DNA of 64,000 nt. Source: Rhizobiales bacterium CCH3-A5. Its GTDB lineage: Bacteria; Pseudomonadota; Alphaproteobacteria; Rhizobiales; Beijerinckiaceae. The stretch spans positions 1 through 64,000 of the forward strand of contig LSIB01000064.1 of the NCBI GenBank assembly GCA_001556025.1, written 5' to 3'. The notes below the pieces were generated by a model. The model did no database searches and had not been told where the DNA came from. It saw only the letters and a list, made by a program, of their open reading frames with translations. Positions 25,601 through 32,340 of the stretch are shown one piece after another (position 1 is the stretch's first letter; the number at the start of each line of letters is the position of its first letter). Position numbers and translations under genes: made by a program.

Positions 25601-26186
25601 CGTCGTTGCCGCCGGCATTGACGGTCAGGATCCGGACCTCGACTTGCGCCTGGCCGTTTACGGCGGCTGGCAGCACGAGTGAGACCGGCGTGACCTGCGT
25701 CGCGGAGCCGCCGGTGGTGACATCGGCGAAATAGCCGCCGGTCACGTTGGTCCAGCTTCCCGTGCCGCCGACGCGATACTGGACGGCGAGTTGCTGCGTC
25801 GCATTATCGATCGAGCCGTCGAGGTCGCGCGCGTTGAAGGCGACCGTCACGTTCTCGCGGCCGGTCGCGTTGAGATACAGCACGAGGCTGGGCGCGTCGG
25901 CGGTGCCCGACCCGGTTAGGGCGATCGTCGGATTGGCGATCTCGAACTCGGCGACGCCGCCGGTGTTGAAGACTGACGGATTGGTCTGGTTCGCATTCAC
26001 ATCCACCGCGCCGACCCCCGCGCCCGTCAGCGTTCTCGCATCGGCGTCGGTGGCGTTATTGATGTCGCCCAGATAGCCGACGATGCTCGGCACGCCGCTC
26101 CAGTCGTCATTTGTGGTGATCAGGCCGGCATTGGACCAGTCTTGCGTCAGGTTGCCGCTGGAAAGCGCGAAATATGCCATGGTCAT
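19695..26186 (-). CDS. Giant RTX exoprotein: ExeM/NucH-type nuclease fused to 5'-nucleotidase
   Basis: A 2163-residue protein without a classical signal peptide, expected to leave by type I secretion. Domains in order: an N-terminal lamin-tail-like/beta-sandwich region (1-210), a Calx-beta domain (about 212-316), an OB-fold ExeM-type region (about 320-430), an endonuclease/exonuclease/phosphatase domain (about 598-940; KIASFNVLNYF, MELENNF, LGDLNAYDQEDA, SDHDPI), a metallophosphatase plus 5'-nucleotidase C-terminal domain (about 949-1600; GGDTFLPG, IGNHEWDLG, NGGGIRAQIG), calcium-binding GGxGxD repeats (about 1643-2085) and a C-terminal secretion domain ending DDFRFA. The first metallophosphatase motif reads SDGEAG where classical enzymes have DxH. 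Likely role: degrading extracellular DNA to nucleosides and phosphate. AGGAGG lies 8 nt before ATG 26186. It is downstream of the second RTX gene, 51 bp away, probably in one operon. Confidence 0.9.
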   Translation of the reverse strand: MTMAYFALSSGNLTQDWSNAGLITTNDDWSGVPSIVGYLGDINNATDADARTLTGAGVGAVDVNANQTNPSVFNTGGVAEFEIANPTIALTGSGTADAPSLVLYLNATGRENVTVAFNARDLDGSIDNATQQLAVQYRVGGTGSWTNVTGGYFADVTTGGSATQVTPVSLVLPAAVNGQAQVEVRILTVNAGGNDEWVGIDDIVVSSAPSGGPAPITIASLMVDAASKPEGESFTYTLTLSAPVAADTVVTLAASGATADLAGVPATVTVLAGQSTANFVVTAVEDAVPEADESFTITATLGASSQAASATIANDDGVALTLISAIQGSGLASTRVGQTVTVEAIVVGDFQSNDADTARNLGGFWVQEEATDSDGNVLTSEGIFVSAASLGLNVQVGDKVQVTGVVAESFGNTELNASAVTVVQAGALTIAEVNAMAVEIDLPTLGVQTASNGTYVADLERYEGMLVRFPETLTITEQFNLDQFGEIRLTQGERPSSYTVDNEPSVSGFDAHIRDIASRSIVLDDGRGVSNPNLDNTVVDGDYNATTAPRMGDTITGLTGVLDYDFNQFRVHAIENGPGVNDVVSVNPRPTSYPDVGGTLKIASFNVLNYFTTLDNGQMTANGFEPRGAETTAEFDRQTAKLVNTIIALDADVLGLMELENNFIDNAAGNAIDFLVDQLNLSYRTTFELPADFVKYDWVRPGQDFVGGDAIAVGFIYDVTSIEVSFGTQVAILDDSDVAPELLQQSTIDAIFNGANTSRAALAVTFTELETGGEFTAVVNHFKSKGGSGTGEDADIKDGNGGWNNQRELASKALLEWLEADPTGSADEDVLILGDLNAYDQEDAIDVLKAAGYTDQGAEGYSYVFDGQTGSLDHILTNASLSTQVTGVTDWHINADEADATDYQLNFNGDLTTNERDPSIFDANVIARVSDHDPIIIGIDLTEQPAPTIAFTLQLLHLSDGEAGLLAGSTAKYLAALVDAFDDDYANTLILSGGDTFLPGPFLAAGTDPSVISALNSATGSTLAASAVVPIGAVDTAIHNVIGVEVSAIGNHEWDLGSTAFAGSIVAGGGFVGAQYALVSANIDVSGDSAIRGIADQTLGGAAANDFIFDEAATLKGKIAPATVVTKGGEKIGIVGATTQILEAISSPTGTEIKGFPFGPGANGETDNMLLLAMQLQPIIDQMRADGINKIIVQSHLQNIANEKQLATLLKGVDIILAAGSNTRLGDADDQAEAFPGHAADFADTYPLVITDAEGGNTLIVNTDNEYTYLGRLKVDFDSEGNILVDNLAADAAINGAYASTAENVAEAWNTTVDNLENTAFANGTKGDKVRDLTDAVGNVIAVKDGNVFGYTDVYLEGERAFVRSEETNLGSLSADANAHALREALGASEDAIIVSFKNGGGIRAQIGTLSAPDPVDGSVDKLPPPANPDAGKLEGGVSQLDIENSLRFDNKLMAFDTTAAGLKALLEHGVAAGTLQGRFPQIGGVSFSWDPDLAPGGRVSDIALVDGNGNSYTLYDNGVLQPGAPSTITVVTLNFLANGGDGYPAKANGQNFRYLLNDGTLSGAVDEALNFTDPGVIAANTPAGKALLGEQQALAEFMQEFHATPEEAFDVADTPAQFDERIQNLNVRTDTVLDGAIAAPVGTDGDDVLTGRPFDETILAGAGDDVVFAGAGNDRVEGGEGDDLLEGEAGDDTLLGGAGDDELLGGAGNDRLEGGEGDDTLDGAEGDDLLIGGAGADTLIGGAGNDQFLANAGDEVDGGAGNDLVVVDGEAGDETRVSVGEGDDEVINTSTGRIAGGLAMGAGNDRLGNSGLIMGQGGAAIDMGEGDDIVNLFIGSKVEGEIRLGAGNDRLTVDTFVADDLVVDAGAGDDDITTAMGDDVISAGEGDDSIFAGAGNDRIDAGAGDDTILADLGDDFVDGGAGFDTLFLAQATGPITVDFAGGKVSGAGIGADSFVNIEKLLFGAGNDVVTGGNGNDAFDGGVGNDTLRGAAGNDTLTGGEGDDMLDGGSGDDALDGGNGADVLKGGSGIDRIDGGAGNDVIDAGSGNDIILGGAGNDTIDAGSGDDRIEGGAGDDILTAGSGRDVFVFAAGFGKDAITDFRTSGASADMLEFSIGLFADFDTAIASADQIGSDTVFSVDAETTLTLRGVQLASLAADDFRFA
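19935..21260 (-). repeat. RTX nonapeptide repeat block of the nuclease
   Basis: Two runs of GGxGxDxLx-type nonapeptides (such as GGEGDDLLE, GGAGNDRLE) encoded here are separated by a stretch with autotransporter-like turns. Each binds calcium and folds as a beta-roll outside the cell. Confidence 0.93.
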
Positions 26187-26237
26187 CGAGAATGCCTCCT
26201 GGAAGGACGGGCTGCGGCCGTGGCCGCGAGGATTTGT

Positions 26238-29200
26238 TCAGACAAAACGGAAATCGTCGGCGCGCAGGGCGCTGAGCTGGACGTCTTCGAGCGTCAGCGA
26301 GCTGGCGGCGTCGACCGTGAAGACGACGTCGGACCCAACCTGCTCACCGGCCGCCATGACCGCGTCGAAATCGGCGAACAGGGCGCTGAACTCGATTGCG
26401 TCCTCCTGCCGGGCGAAGTCGGTGACGATGTCGCGCCCGAAGCCCGGCGCGAAGACGAAGACGTCGCTGCCCGAGCCGCCGGTCAGCACGTCGTCGCCGG
26501 CGCCGCCTTCGAGGCTGTCGTCGCCCGAGCCGCCGCCGAGTGCGTCATTGCCGAGCCCGCCGAGCAGGATGTCGTCCCCAGAACCGCCGGAGACGTCGTC
26601 GTTTCCGACGCCGCCATCGAGACTGTCGTCGCCCGAGCCACCCGTGAGCGCATCATTGCCGAGACCGCCGGCCAGCGTGTCGTCGCCTGCGCCGCCATTG
26701 AGAGCGTCGTCGCCGGCGCCGCCGTCGAAGCTGTCGTCGCCATTGCCGCCGGTCACGACATTGTTCCCGGCGCCAAAGGCGAGGTTTTCGATGTTGACGA
26801 AATTCTGGACGCCGATGCCCGCGCCGGAAATCCGGCCCGACGCCATATCGACGAAGAGCGCGCCGCTCGCCGCCGAGAGATCGAGCGTGTCGAAGCCTTC
26901 GCCGCCATCGACCGTGTCGACGCCGGTGCCGGCCTTGATCAGATCGTCGCCCGCGCCGGCGTCGATGACGTCATCGCCCGCGCCGCCGCTGATCGCGTCG
27001 TTACCGTCGCCGCCATCGATCCTGTCGTTGCCGGCTTCGCCGTTCAGGCTGTCGTCGCCCGCGCCGCCGTCGATGACGTCGTTGCCCGCGCCCGCGAAAA
27101 CGATGTCGTTGCCGAGGCCGCCAAGAACCTCGTCGCTGCCATCGCCGAGATAGATCTGGTCACTGCCTTCGCCGCCGTCGATCTCGAACGCGCCGATCGC
27201 CGTCGAGGTGACGAGGTCGTTGCCCTTGCCGAGCAGGATCTTGCCGATAACGGTCGCGCCGACGAACAGGTTCACGCTGTCGTCGCCATCGCCCATATCG
27301 ACTGCGGAGCCGCCGGTCGCCTCGATCCGCCCCGAATTGGCGAGCTTGTCATTGCCGCTGCCCAAGGCGACGCCGCCGATGATGCGGCCGCCGCTGGTGT
27401 TGATGACTTCGTCGGCGTAGTCGCCGATCAGGTTGATCGCCTCGTTGCCGCGCAGGTCGAAGCGGGCAGCGTCGGCCGGCGGGACGTTCTCCGGCCCGTT
27501 GCCAAACCCCTGGATCAAGCCGTCATTGACGACGAGCGTCGCCCCAAGTGCGTTGGCGTTGCCGGAATTATCGACCTGGATGGCGCGGCCATAGCCGATG
27601 ATCCGGCCGGTCGCGGTGTTGAGGATGTCGCCGCCGCCGATCGCGATCGCCTCGGAGACGTTCGGTTCTCCATCGTTTGCGCCGCTGGCGCCGAGCCCCT
27701 CTATCGTGCCGCGATTGATCACGGAGACGAGGCCGTCGACGTCGATCGCGTCGCCGTCGCTGTTGGCGAGGCCGGCCGAGCGGCCCTGCATGACGCCATT
27801 GTTGGTGATGCTGACGCGATCGGCCTCCGACCCGTCATTGTCGATGTTCACGGCCGAGCCGTTGCGGCCGATGATCGTGCCGTTATTGACCACGGCGACG
27901 GCGTGGTCGCCGGTGATCGCATGGCGCGCGCCTTCGAGCAGGCCGCCGGTGAGGTTGTTGACCCTGCCGCCCGTGTCGCTCTGGAAGTCGATGAGGTCCC
28001 CGCCATCGACGATTCCGGCCTGCGCCGCGATCGTGCCGGCATTGTTGACCGTGCCGTTCTGGCCCGGCCGGATCACGTCGGTGTTCGTGCCGAACTGGCG
28101 GATGACGCCGCCCGCGAGGTTGTTGATCGTCGCGCTCGCGCCGTTGGCGTCGAAGCTGCGGAAGTCGAGCACGCGGCCATTGGCCTCGATCAGGCCGGTA
28201 TTGTTGACGATGATGGCCGATGTCGCGGCGCCGGCCGCGCTCGGGTTGAGCGCGCCGCGCAGGACGCCGCCGGTCAGGTTGTCGATGGTCAGCGAACCGG
28301 TCGCTCCGGCGCTGACCTGAAGCAGACGCGCCGCGGCCCCGACCTCGATCAGCCCGGCATTGGTCAGGACGGCGTTGCCGCCGCCGGCCCAGGTCACCGC
28401 GTTGCTCGCGACCAGCAGGTTGCCGCCTGCATCGATCGTGACCCGGTCATCATTGTCGATCACGAGGCCGGAGGTGACGGTCGCGCCATTGCGGATCGCG
28501 ATCTCGCTGTAGGCAGCGCTGCCGGCGACCGACCAGCTACCGCCCTCGACCGTCAGCGACTCGACGCCCGTCGAGGCGGCGAGAGAGCCGGTTCCGGTTC
28601 CGGTGAGCCTGATCGCGTCGTGACCCGCGCCGCCGTCGATGCCGGCGGGCGCTGCCGTCCCCGCGCGAACCTCGACGATGTCGTCGCCATCGCCGCCGAG
28701 CACAGTGTCGCCAGCCCCGGCGAGGATCCGGTCATTGCCCGCGCCGCCCTCGATCCGGTTGACCAGAGCGTCGCCGCTCAGCACGTCGTCGCCGGCGCCG
28801 CCGACGATGTTCTCGACGCCGGTCAGCGTGTCGCGGCCGATGCCGTCGCCGCTCGCCGTGCCCGCCGCCAGATCGACCGTGACGCCAGCCGTCTCGGCCG
28901 AGTAGTCGGCCGTATCGACGCCGTCGCCGCCATCGAGCCGGTCATTGCCCTCGCCGCCGACCAGTGTGTCGTTGCCGGTCCCGGCGAACAGGAAGTCGTC
29001 GCCGCGTCCACCAAGCAACCGGTCGGCTCCGTCGCCACCATTCAGCGCGTCGTCGCCATCGCCGCCGTCGAGAGTGTCGTCGCCGGCCCCGCCGCGCACG
29101 AGATCGTCGCCCGCGCCCGAGACGACGATGTCATTGCCCGCGCCGGCGTCGATATCGAGATCGTCGCCTGTCTCGCTCGCCGTGAGCCGGTCGTCGCCGG

Positions 29201-29978
29201 CGCCGAGCCGGATCTCGCCGAACAGCCTGGAACCCGCGAGCAGCGTCACTTGGTCGTCACCGTCGCCCATGTCGATGGCTATGCCGTCGAGACCGATGAT
29301 CGTGCCGGAATTGACCAGCGTGTCGTTGCCGCCAAACATCTCGACGGTGCTGAACAGCACCTCGTCATTGATCAGGGTGTCGTCGCTATCGCCAAAGGCG
29401 CTGGTCGACGAGGGTGGCGCTTCCGCGGCCGATTGCACGGCAGCACCCGCCAGCGGCGTTTCCGCAGGCGCATTCTCGGCCGCCACGGAATCCTCGACCG
29501 CCGCGAAGGCTGCGCTTGACGGGGCGAAGCCGCGTTCCCTGCCCGGGCCGCCGATCTCGGAGGGGGCGGCGACCCGCGCGAGCGGCACAGCGCCGACGTC
29601 CGCAGCCGTGACGCTGATTGACGGCGCGATGACGTCGCCCGTCACCTGGCCGTCGAGCAGGTTCGGATCCGTCGAGCTGCCCCGGACGGAGCGCGCGCCG
29701 CCAATGCTGCCGGTCGTATCGACATCGGCTCCCAGATCGACCTCGACGGCCGAGGTGACGCCGGACGCGGCAGAGCCCCGCAGCGTGACTGTCGCTCCAG
29801 CGGGCAGGTCGCGATCCGCCGTCCAGCTCCAGCTCACGCCCTGCCCCGGAGCCTGCTCCTCGACCGGAATGGCGATCACGCTGCCTGCGATCACTGGCTC
29901 CAGCACCCGGAAAACCACGCCGTTGCCGGCCTCGATGCTGGTCCCGGTGAAGCTGACCGAACCGACGGGGCGCGTCAT
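26238..29978 (-). CDS. Large RTX exoprotein with a beta-helix-like core
   Basis: A 1246-residue RTX protein of unknown activity. After an N-terminal beta-rich region (1-200), a first GGxGxD block (about 270-440) is followed by a middle region (about 470-880) made of short repeats of the type NxGxI and NLxGGxI (for example VNNTGLIEANGRV, INNLAGGVIRQFG, VINRGTIEGLG), typical of a right-handed beta-helix as in adhesin passengers. A second GGxGxD block (about 900-1170) and a C-terminal secretion domain ending DDFRFV follow. The last 80 residues closely resemble the end of the nuclease, so both probably use the same exporter. ATG 29978 is chosen because AAGGA lies about 10 nt upstream; two upstream in-frame starts lack one. 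Adhesin or biofilm matrix role is inferred. Confidence 0.87.
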   Translation of the reverse strand: MTRPVGSVSFTGTSIEAGNGVVFRVLEPVIAGSVIAIPVEEQAPGQGVSWSWTADRDLPAGATVTLRGSAASGVTSAVEVDLGADVDTTGSIGGARSVRGSSTDPNLLDGQVTGDVIAPSISVTAADVGAVPLARVAAPSEIGGPGRERGFAPSSAAFAAVEDSVAAENAPAETPLAGAAVQSAAEAPPSSTSAFGDSDDTLINDEVLFSTVEMFGGNDTLVNSGTIIGLDGIAIDMGDGDDQVTLLAGSRLFGEIRLGAGDDRLTASETGDDLDIDAGAGNDIVVSGAGDDLVRGGAGDDTLDGGDGDDALNGGDGADRLLGGRGDDFLFAGTGNDTLVGGEGNDRLDGGDGVDTADYSAETAGVTVDLAAGTASGDGIGRDTLTGVENIVGGAGDDVLSGDALVNRIEGGAGNDRILAGAGDTVLGGDGDDIVEVRAGTAAPAGIDGGAGHDAIRLTGTGTGSLAASTGVESLTVEGGSWSVAGSAAYSEIAIRNGATVTSGLVIDNDDRVTIDAGGNLLVASNAVTWAGGGNAVLTNAGLIEVGAAARLLQVSAGATGSLTIDNLTGGVLRGALNPSAAGAATSAIIVNNTGLIEANGRVLDFRSFDANGASATINNLAGGVIRQFGTNTDVIRPGQNGTVNNAGTIAAQAGIVDGGDLIDFQSDTGGRVNNLTGGLLEGARHAITGDHAVAVVNNGTIIGRNGSAVNIDNDGSEADRVSITNNGVMQGRSAGLANSDGDAIDVDGLVSVINRGTIEGLGASGANDGEPNVSEAIAIGGGDILNTATGRIIGYGRAIQVDNSGNANALGATLVVNDGLIQGFGNGPENVPPADAARFDLRGNEAINLIGDYADEVINTSGGRIIGGVALGSGNDKLANSGRIEATGGSAVDMGDGDDSVNLFVGATVIGKILLGKGNDLVTSTAIGAFEIDGGEGSDQIYLGDGSDEVLGGLGNDIVFAGAGNDVIDGGAGDDSLNGEAGNDRIDGGDGNDAISGGAGDDVIDAGAGDDLIKAGTGVDTVDGGEGFDTLDLSAASGALFVDMASGRISGAGIGVQNFVNIENLAFGAGNNVVTGGNGDDSFDGGAGDDALNGGAGDDTLAGGLGNDALTGGSGDDSLDGGVGNDDVSGGSGDDILLGGLGNDALGGGSGDDSLEGGAGDDVLTGGSGSDVFVFAPGFGRDIVTDFARQEDAIEFSALFADFDAVMAAGEQVGSDVVFTVDAASSLTLEDVQLSALRADDFRFV
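26470..27190 (-). repeat. RTX repeat block, C-terminal, second exoprotein
   Basis: Successive GGxGxD nonapeptides (GGSGDDSLD, GGAGDDALN, GGLGNDALT and others) are encoded on the minus strand. The underlying DNA is a degenerate 27-bp periodic repeat. Confidence 0.92.
28670..29165 (-). repeat. RTX repeat block, N-terminal, second exoprotein
   Basis: A first set of GGxGxD nonapeptides (GGAGDDTLD, GGDGDDALN, GGRGDDFLF) flanks a hemolysin-type linker (DYSAETAGVTVDLAAG). It lies on the N-terminal side of the beta-helix-like core. Confidence 0.9.
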
Positions 29979-29999
29979 GATGTCTATCCTTGTCGTCAT

Positions 30000-30555
30000 A
30001 GGCCACAGCGAACAGCCAACGCGGGCCGGAACGGCCATGCGGCGGAAGCTCGGGTTGCGTTAATGACCCGGCAAGGATGACAGTTGTTTAACGGTTCATT
30101 AACCGATCGACACTGTTGATAACTAAATTAGTCGGCAAATATTTTGCTGAGCGACCGCGTTTCATCCGTTCTGCCAGGTATTTGCCTCTCGATGACGGCG
30201 TTCTTATTCGCACGAATTAAATTTATCTGCGGCGAAATCGCCAGCACCGATGGAGGGACTGCTCATCGCAGTCCGGTTACGCGATTATAAGAGCTCGAAG
30301 CAGGTCCGGAGGACCTTCGGAGACACGAGGCGGTAGTGAGCCGGCGTCGGTTTCGTCGGCGCAGCCGGACCTGATGCCGGCCTGCATGATCCGACGTCGT
30401 CGACAGCAATGTCGTTCGAAGGCCTTTGATTCCGATTATTTCACTGTTCTGTCATGTCGGCCCCCTATCGCTCTCGCCGACCGCCGGGCTCCGTGCCCGG
30501 CCAACCGTCTGCGGACGCGCCGGCATTGGTCTAAGGGAGCCCACGCAGGAGCGGG
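30000..30555. promoter_or_regulatory. Long divergent intergenic region between the RTX operon and the secretion genes
   Basis: No coding frame is convincing over 556 bp. Positions 30060-30240 are strikingly A/T-rich against the surrounding DNA, as expected for divergent promoters. Visible dyads are ACTAA-A-TTAGT (30122-30132), a 7-bp stem GGACTGC/GCAGTCC (30256-30262 with 30268-30274) and GGTCC-GGA-GGACC (30303-30315). Both transcription units probably start here and could be co-regulated. Confidence 0.55.
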
Positions 30556-32340
30556 GTGGGCAAGATCCTTGGTTCGTTTGCGTTGAGGAATCGGCTCTTG
30601 CTCTCAAAGTCCCCCAAAAGCGCCGCGAGCGAGGCTCTCGCCTCGTGCCGCTCGGCCTTCCTGGCGGTCGCGTTGTTCTCGGCCCTCGTCAACGTGCTGA
30701 TGCTGACGGGCTCGATCTACATGCTGCAGGTCTACGACCGGGTGCTGCCGTCGCGCAGCGTGCCGACGCTCGTCGCGCTCTCGCTCATTGTCGCAGCCGT
30801 CTATATCCTGCTTGGAACCTTCGACTGGCTGCGCCAACGGATCCTGAGCCGAATCGGCGTCGAGCTCGACCGCAGGCTCGGCGGACCCGTGCTTGGCGCG
30901 GTGATCAGCGGGCAATTGCGGGGCTCGGGCGCAGGCGTCCAGCCGTCGCGCGATCTCGACACCGTCCGCGGTTTCCTCTCGGGACTTGGCCCGACGACCC
31001 TGTTCGACCTGCCGTGGATTCCACTCTACGGCGCGCTCTGCTTCATCCTGCATCCGCTTCTCGGCTGGACGCTCGTCGCCGGAGCCGCCGCGCTGATCGC
31101 GCTCGCACTTCTGACGGAGCTTCTGTCGCGCCGGCCCAGCGCGGATGTCGGAACCACCGCCGCCGAACGCGCCGCCCTGATCGAGGCCGCGCGCCGCAAT
31201 GCCGAGGCCGCGACCGCGCTCGGCATGGGCCAGCGCATCGGCACGCGGTTCGACCGTATCAACGACCGCCATGTCGCAGCCAGCCTGCGCGCTTTCGACG
31301 TCACCAGCGGGCTCGGCAATCTCTCGAAGGTGATCCGCTACATGCTGCAATCGGCCATGCTGGGGGTCGGCGCCTGGCTGGTGATGCACGATCAGGCCTC
31401 GTCGGGCGTCATGATCGCGGCTTCCGTGCTGAGCAGTCGCGCCCTGGCCCCGATCGAGCTGGCGATCAGCAGCTGGCGGCCCTTCATCGGCGCACGTCAG
31501 TCCTGGGCCCGGCTGCGCGCCGCGCTCCTCGTGGAGCCGGCATCGCCGGCCGTCGCGCCCGATCGTCCGACGCGGCTGCTGAGGCTGGAGCAGGTCTTCG
31601 TCGCGCCGCCGGGCAGTCCAAATCCCACGGTCAAGGACGTCAACTTCACGGTCGAGGCCGGCCAGGGCCTCGCCGTGATCGGCCCTTCGGCCTCGGGCAA
31701 ATCGACCTTAGTACGGGCGCTGGTCGGAGTCTGGCCGGTGCTGCGCGGTTCCTTGCGCCTCGACGGAGCGACGCTCGAGCAATGGTCGGACGAGGAGCGC
31801 GGCGCGATCATCGGCTACATGCCGCAGGATGTGCAGCTTTTCGGCGGAACCATCGCCGAGAACATCGCCCGCTTCGACCCCGCCATGAGCGACGAGGCCG
31901 TCCGCGCCGCAGCCAAGGCGGCCGGCGCCTATGATCTCATCCTGGGCCTGTCGAAAGGCTTCGAGACGTCGATCGGCGAGGCCGGCGGGACGCTGTCGGG
32001 CGGCCAGCGCCAGCGCATCGCGCTGGCGCGCGCACTGTATGGCGATCCTTTCCTCGTGGTTCTCGACGAGCCGAACGCCGGCCTCGACGCCGAGGGCGAC
32101 GCCGCCCTGACGGGGGCCATCGCCGGCGTGCGGGCGCGGGGCGGCATCGTCGTCGTCGTCGCCCATCGGCCCTCAGCGCTGGCGGGCATCGATCTCGTCG
32201 CCGTTCTGGCCGACGGCCAGCTCCAGAATTTCGGGCCGAAGGACGAGGTCCTACGCAAGAGCCTCGCCGCGACCCGCGGCCCGGGCCTGCCGCCGGCAAC
32301 CCCGATGAAGATGATGGTGGGCGCCGATGCGCGCGGTTAA
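30556..32340 (+). CDS. Type I secretion ABC transporter (PrtD/HasD family)
   Basis: Inner-membrane exporter ATPase of 594 residues powering type I secretion. A six-helix membrane domain (about 30-310; SALVNVLMLTGSIYMLQVYD, LFDLPWIPLYGALCF) precedes the nucleotide-binding domain: Walker A GPSASGKSTLV, signature LSGGQRQRIALARAL, Walker B LVVLDEPNAGLD. The N-terminal C39-like domain of HlyB is absent, as in PrtD-type exporters, which fits RTX protease/nuclease-like substrates. GTG 30556 has GGAG upstream. It overlaps the adaptor gene by 14 bp. Substrates are likely the two divergent RTX proteins. No outer-membrane TolC partner is in the window. Confidence 0.93.
   Translation: MGKILGSFALRNRLLLSKSPKSAASEALASCRSAFLAVALFSALVNVLMLTGSIYMLQVYDRVLPSRSVPTLVALSLIVAAVYILLGTFDWLRQRILSRIGVELDRRLGGPVLGAVISGQLRGSGAGVQPSRDLDTVRGFLSGLGPTTLFDLPWIPLYGALCFILHPLLGWTLVAGAAALIALALLTELLSRRPSADVGTTAAERAALIEAARRNAEAATALGMGQRIGTRFDRINDRHVAASLRAFDVTSGLGNLSKVIRYMLQSAMLGVGAWLVMHDQASSGVMIAASVLSSRALAPIELAISSWRPFIGARQSWARLRAALLVEPASPAVAPDRPTRLLRLEQVFVAPPGSPNPTVKDVNFTVEAGQGLAVIGPSASGKSTLVRALVGVWPVLRGSLRLDGATLEQWSDEERGAIIGYMPQDVQLFGGTIAENIARFDPAMSDEAVRAAAKAAGAYDLILGLSKGFETSIGEAGGTLSGGQRQRIALARALYGDPFLVVLDEPNAGLDAEGDAALTGAIAGVRARGGIVVVVAHRPSALAGIDLVAVLADGQLQNFGPKDEVLRKSLAATRGPGLPPATPMKMMVGADARG

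Noticed and set aside
19935..29165. Possible tandem DNA repeats or CRISPR-like arrays
   Set aside because: The periodicity is 27 bp and degenerate, matching RTX nonapeptide coding; no identical repeat with unique spacers was seen.
26142..29519. Plus-strand open frame of about 1125 codons
   Set aside because: Antisense shadow of the second RTX gene for the same reason.
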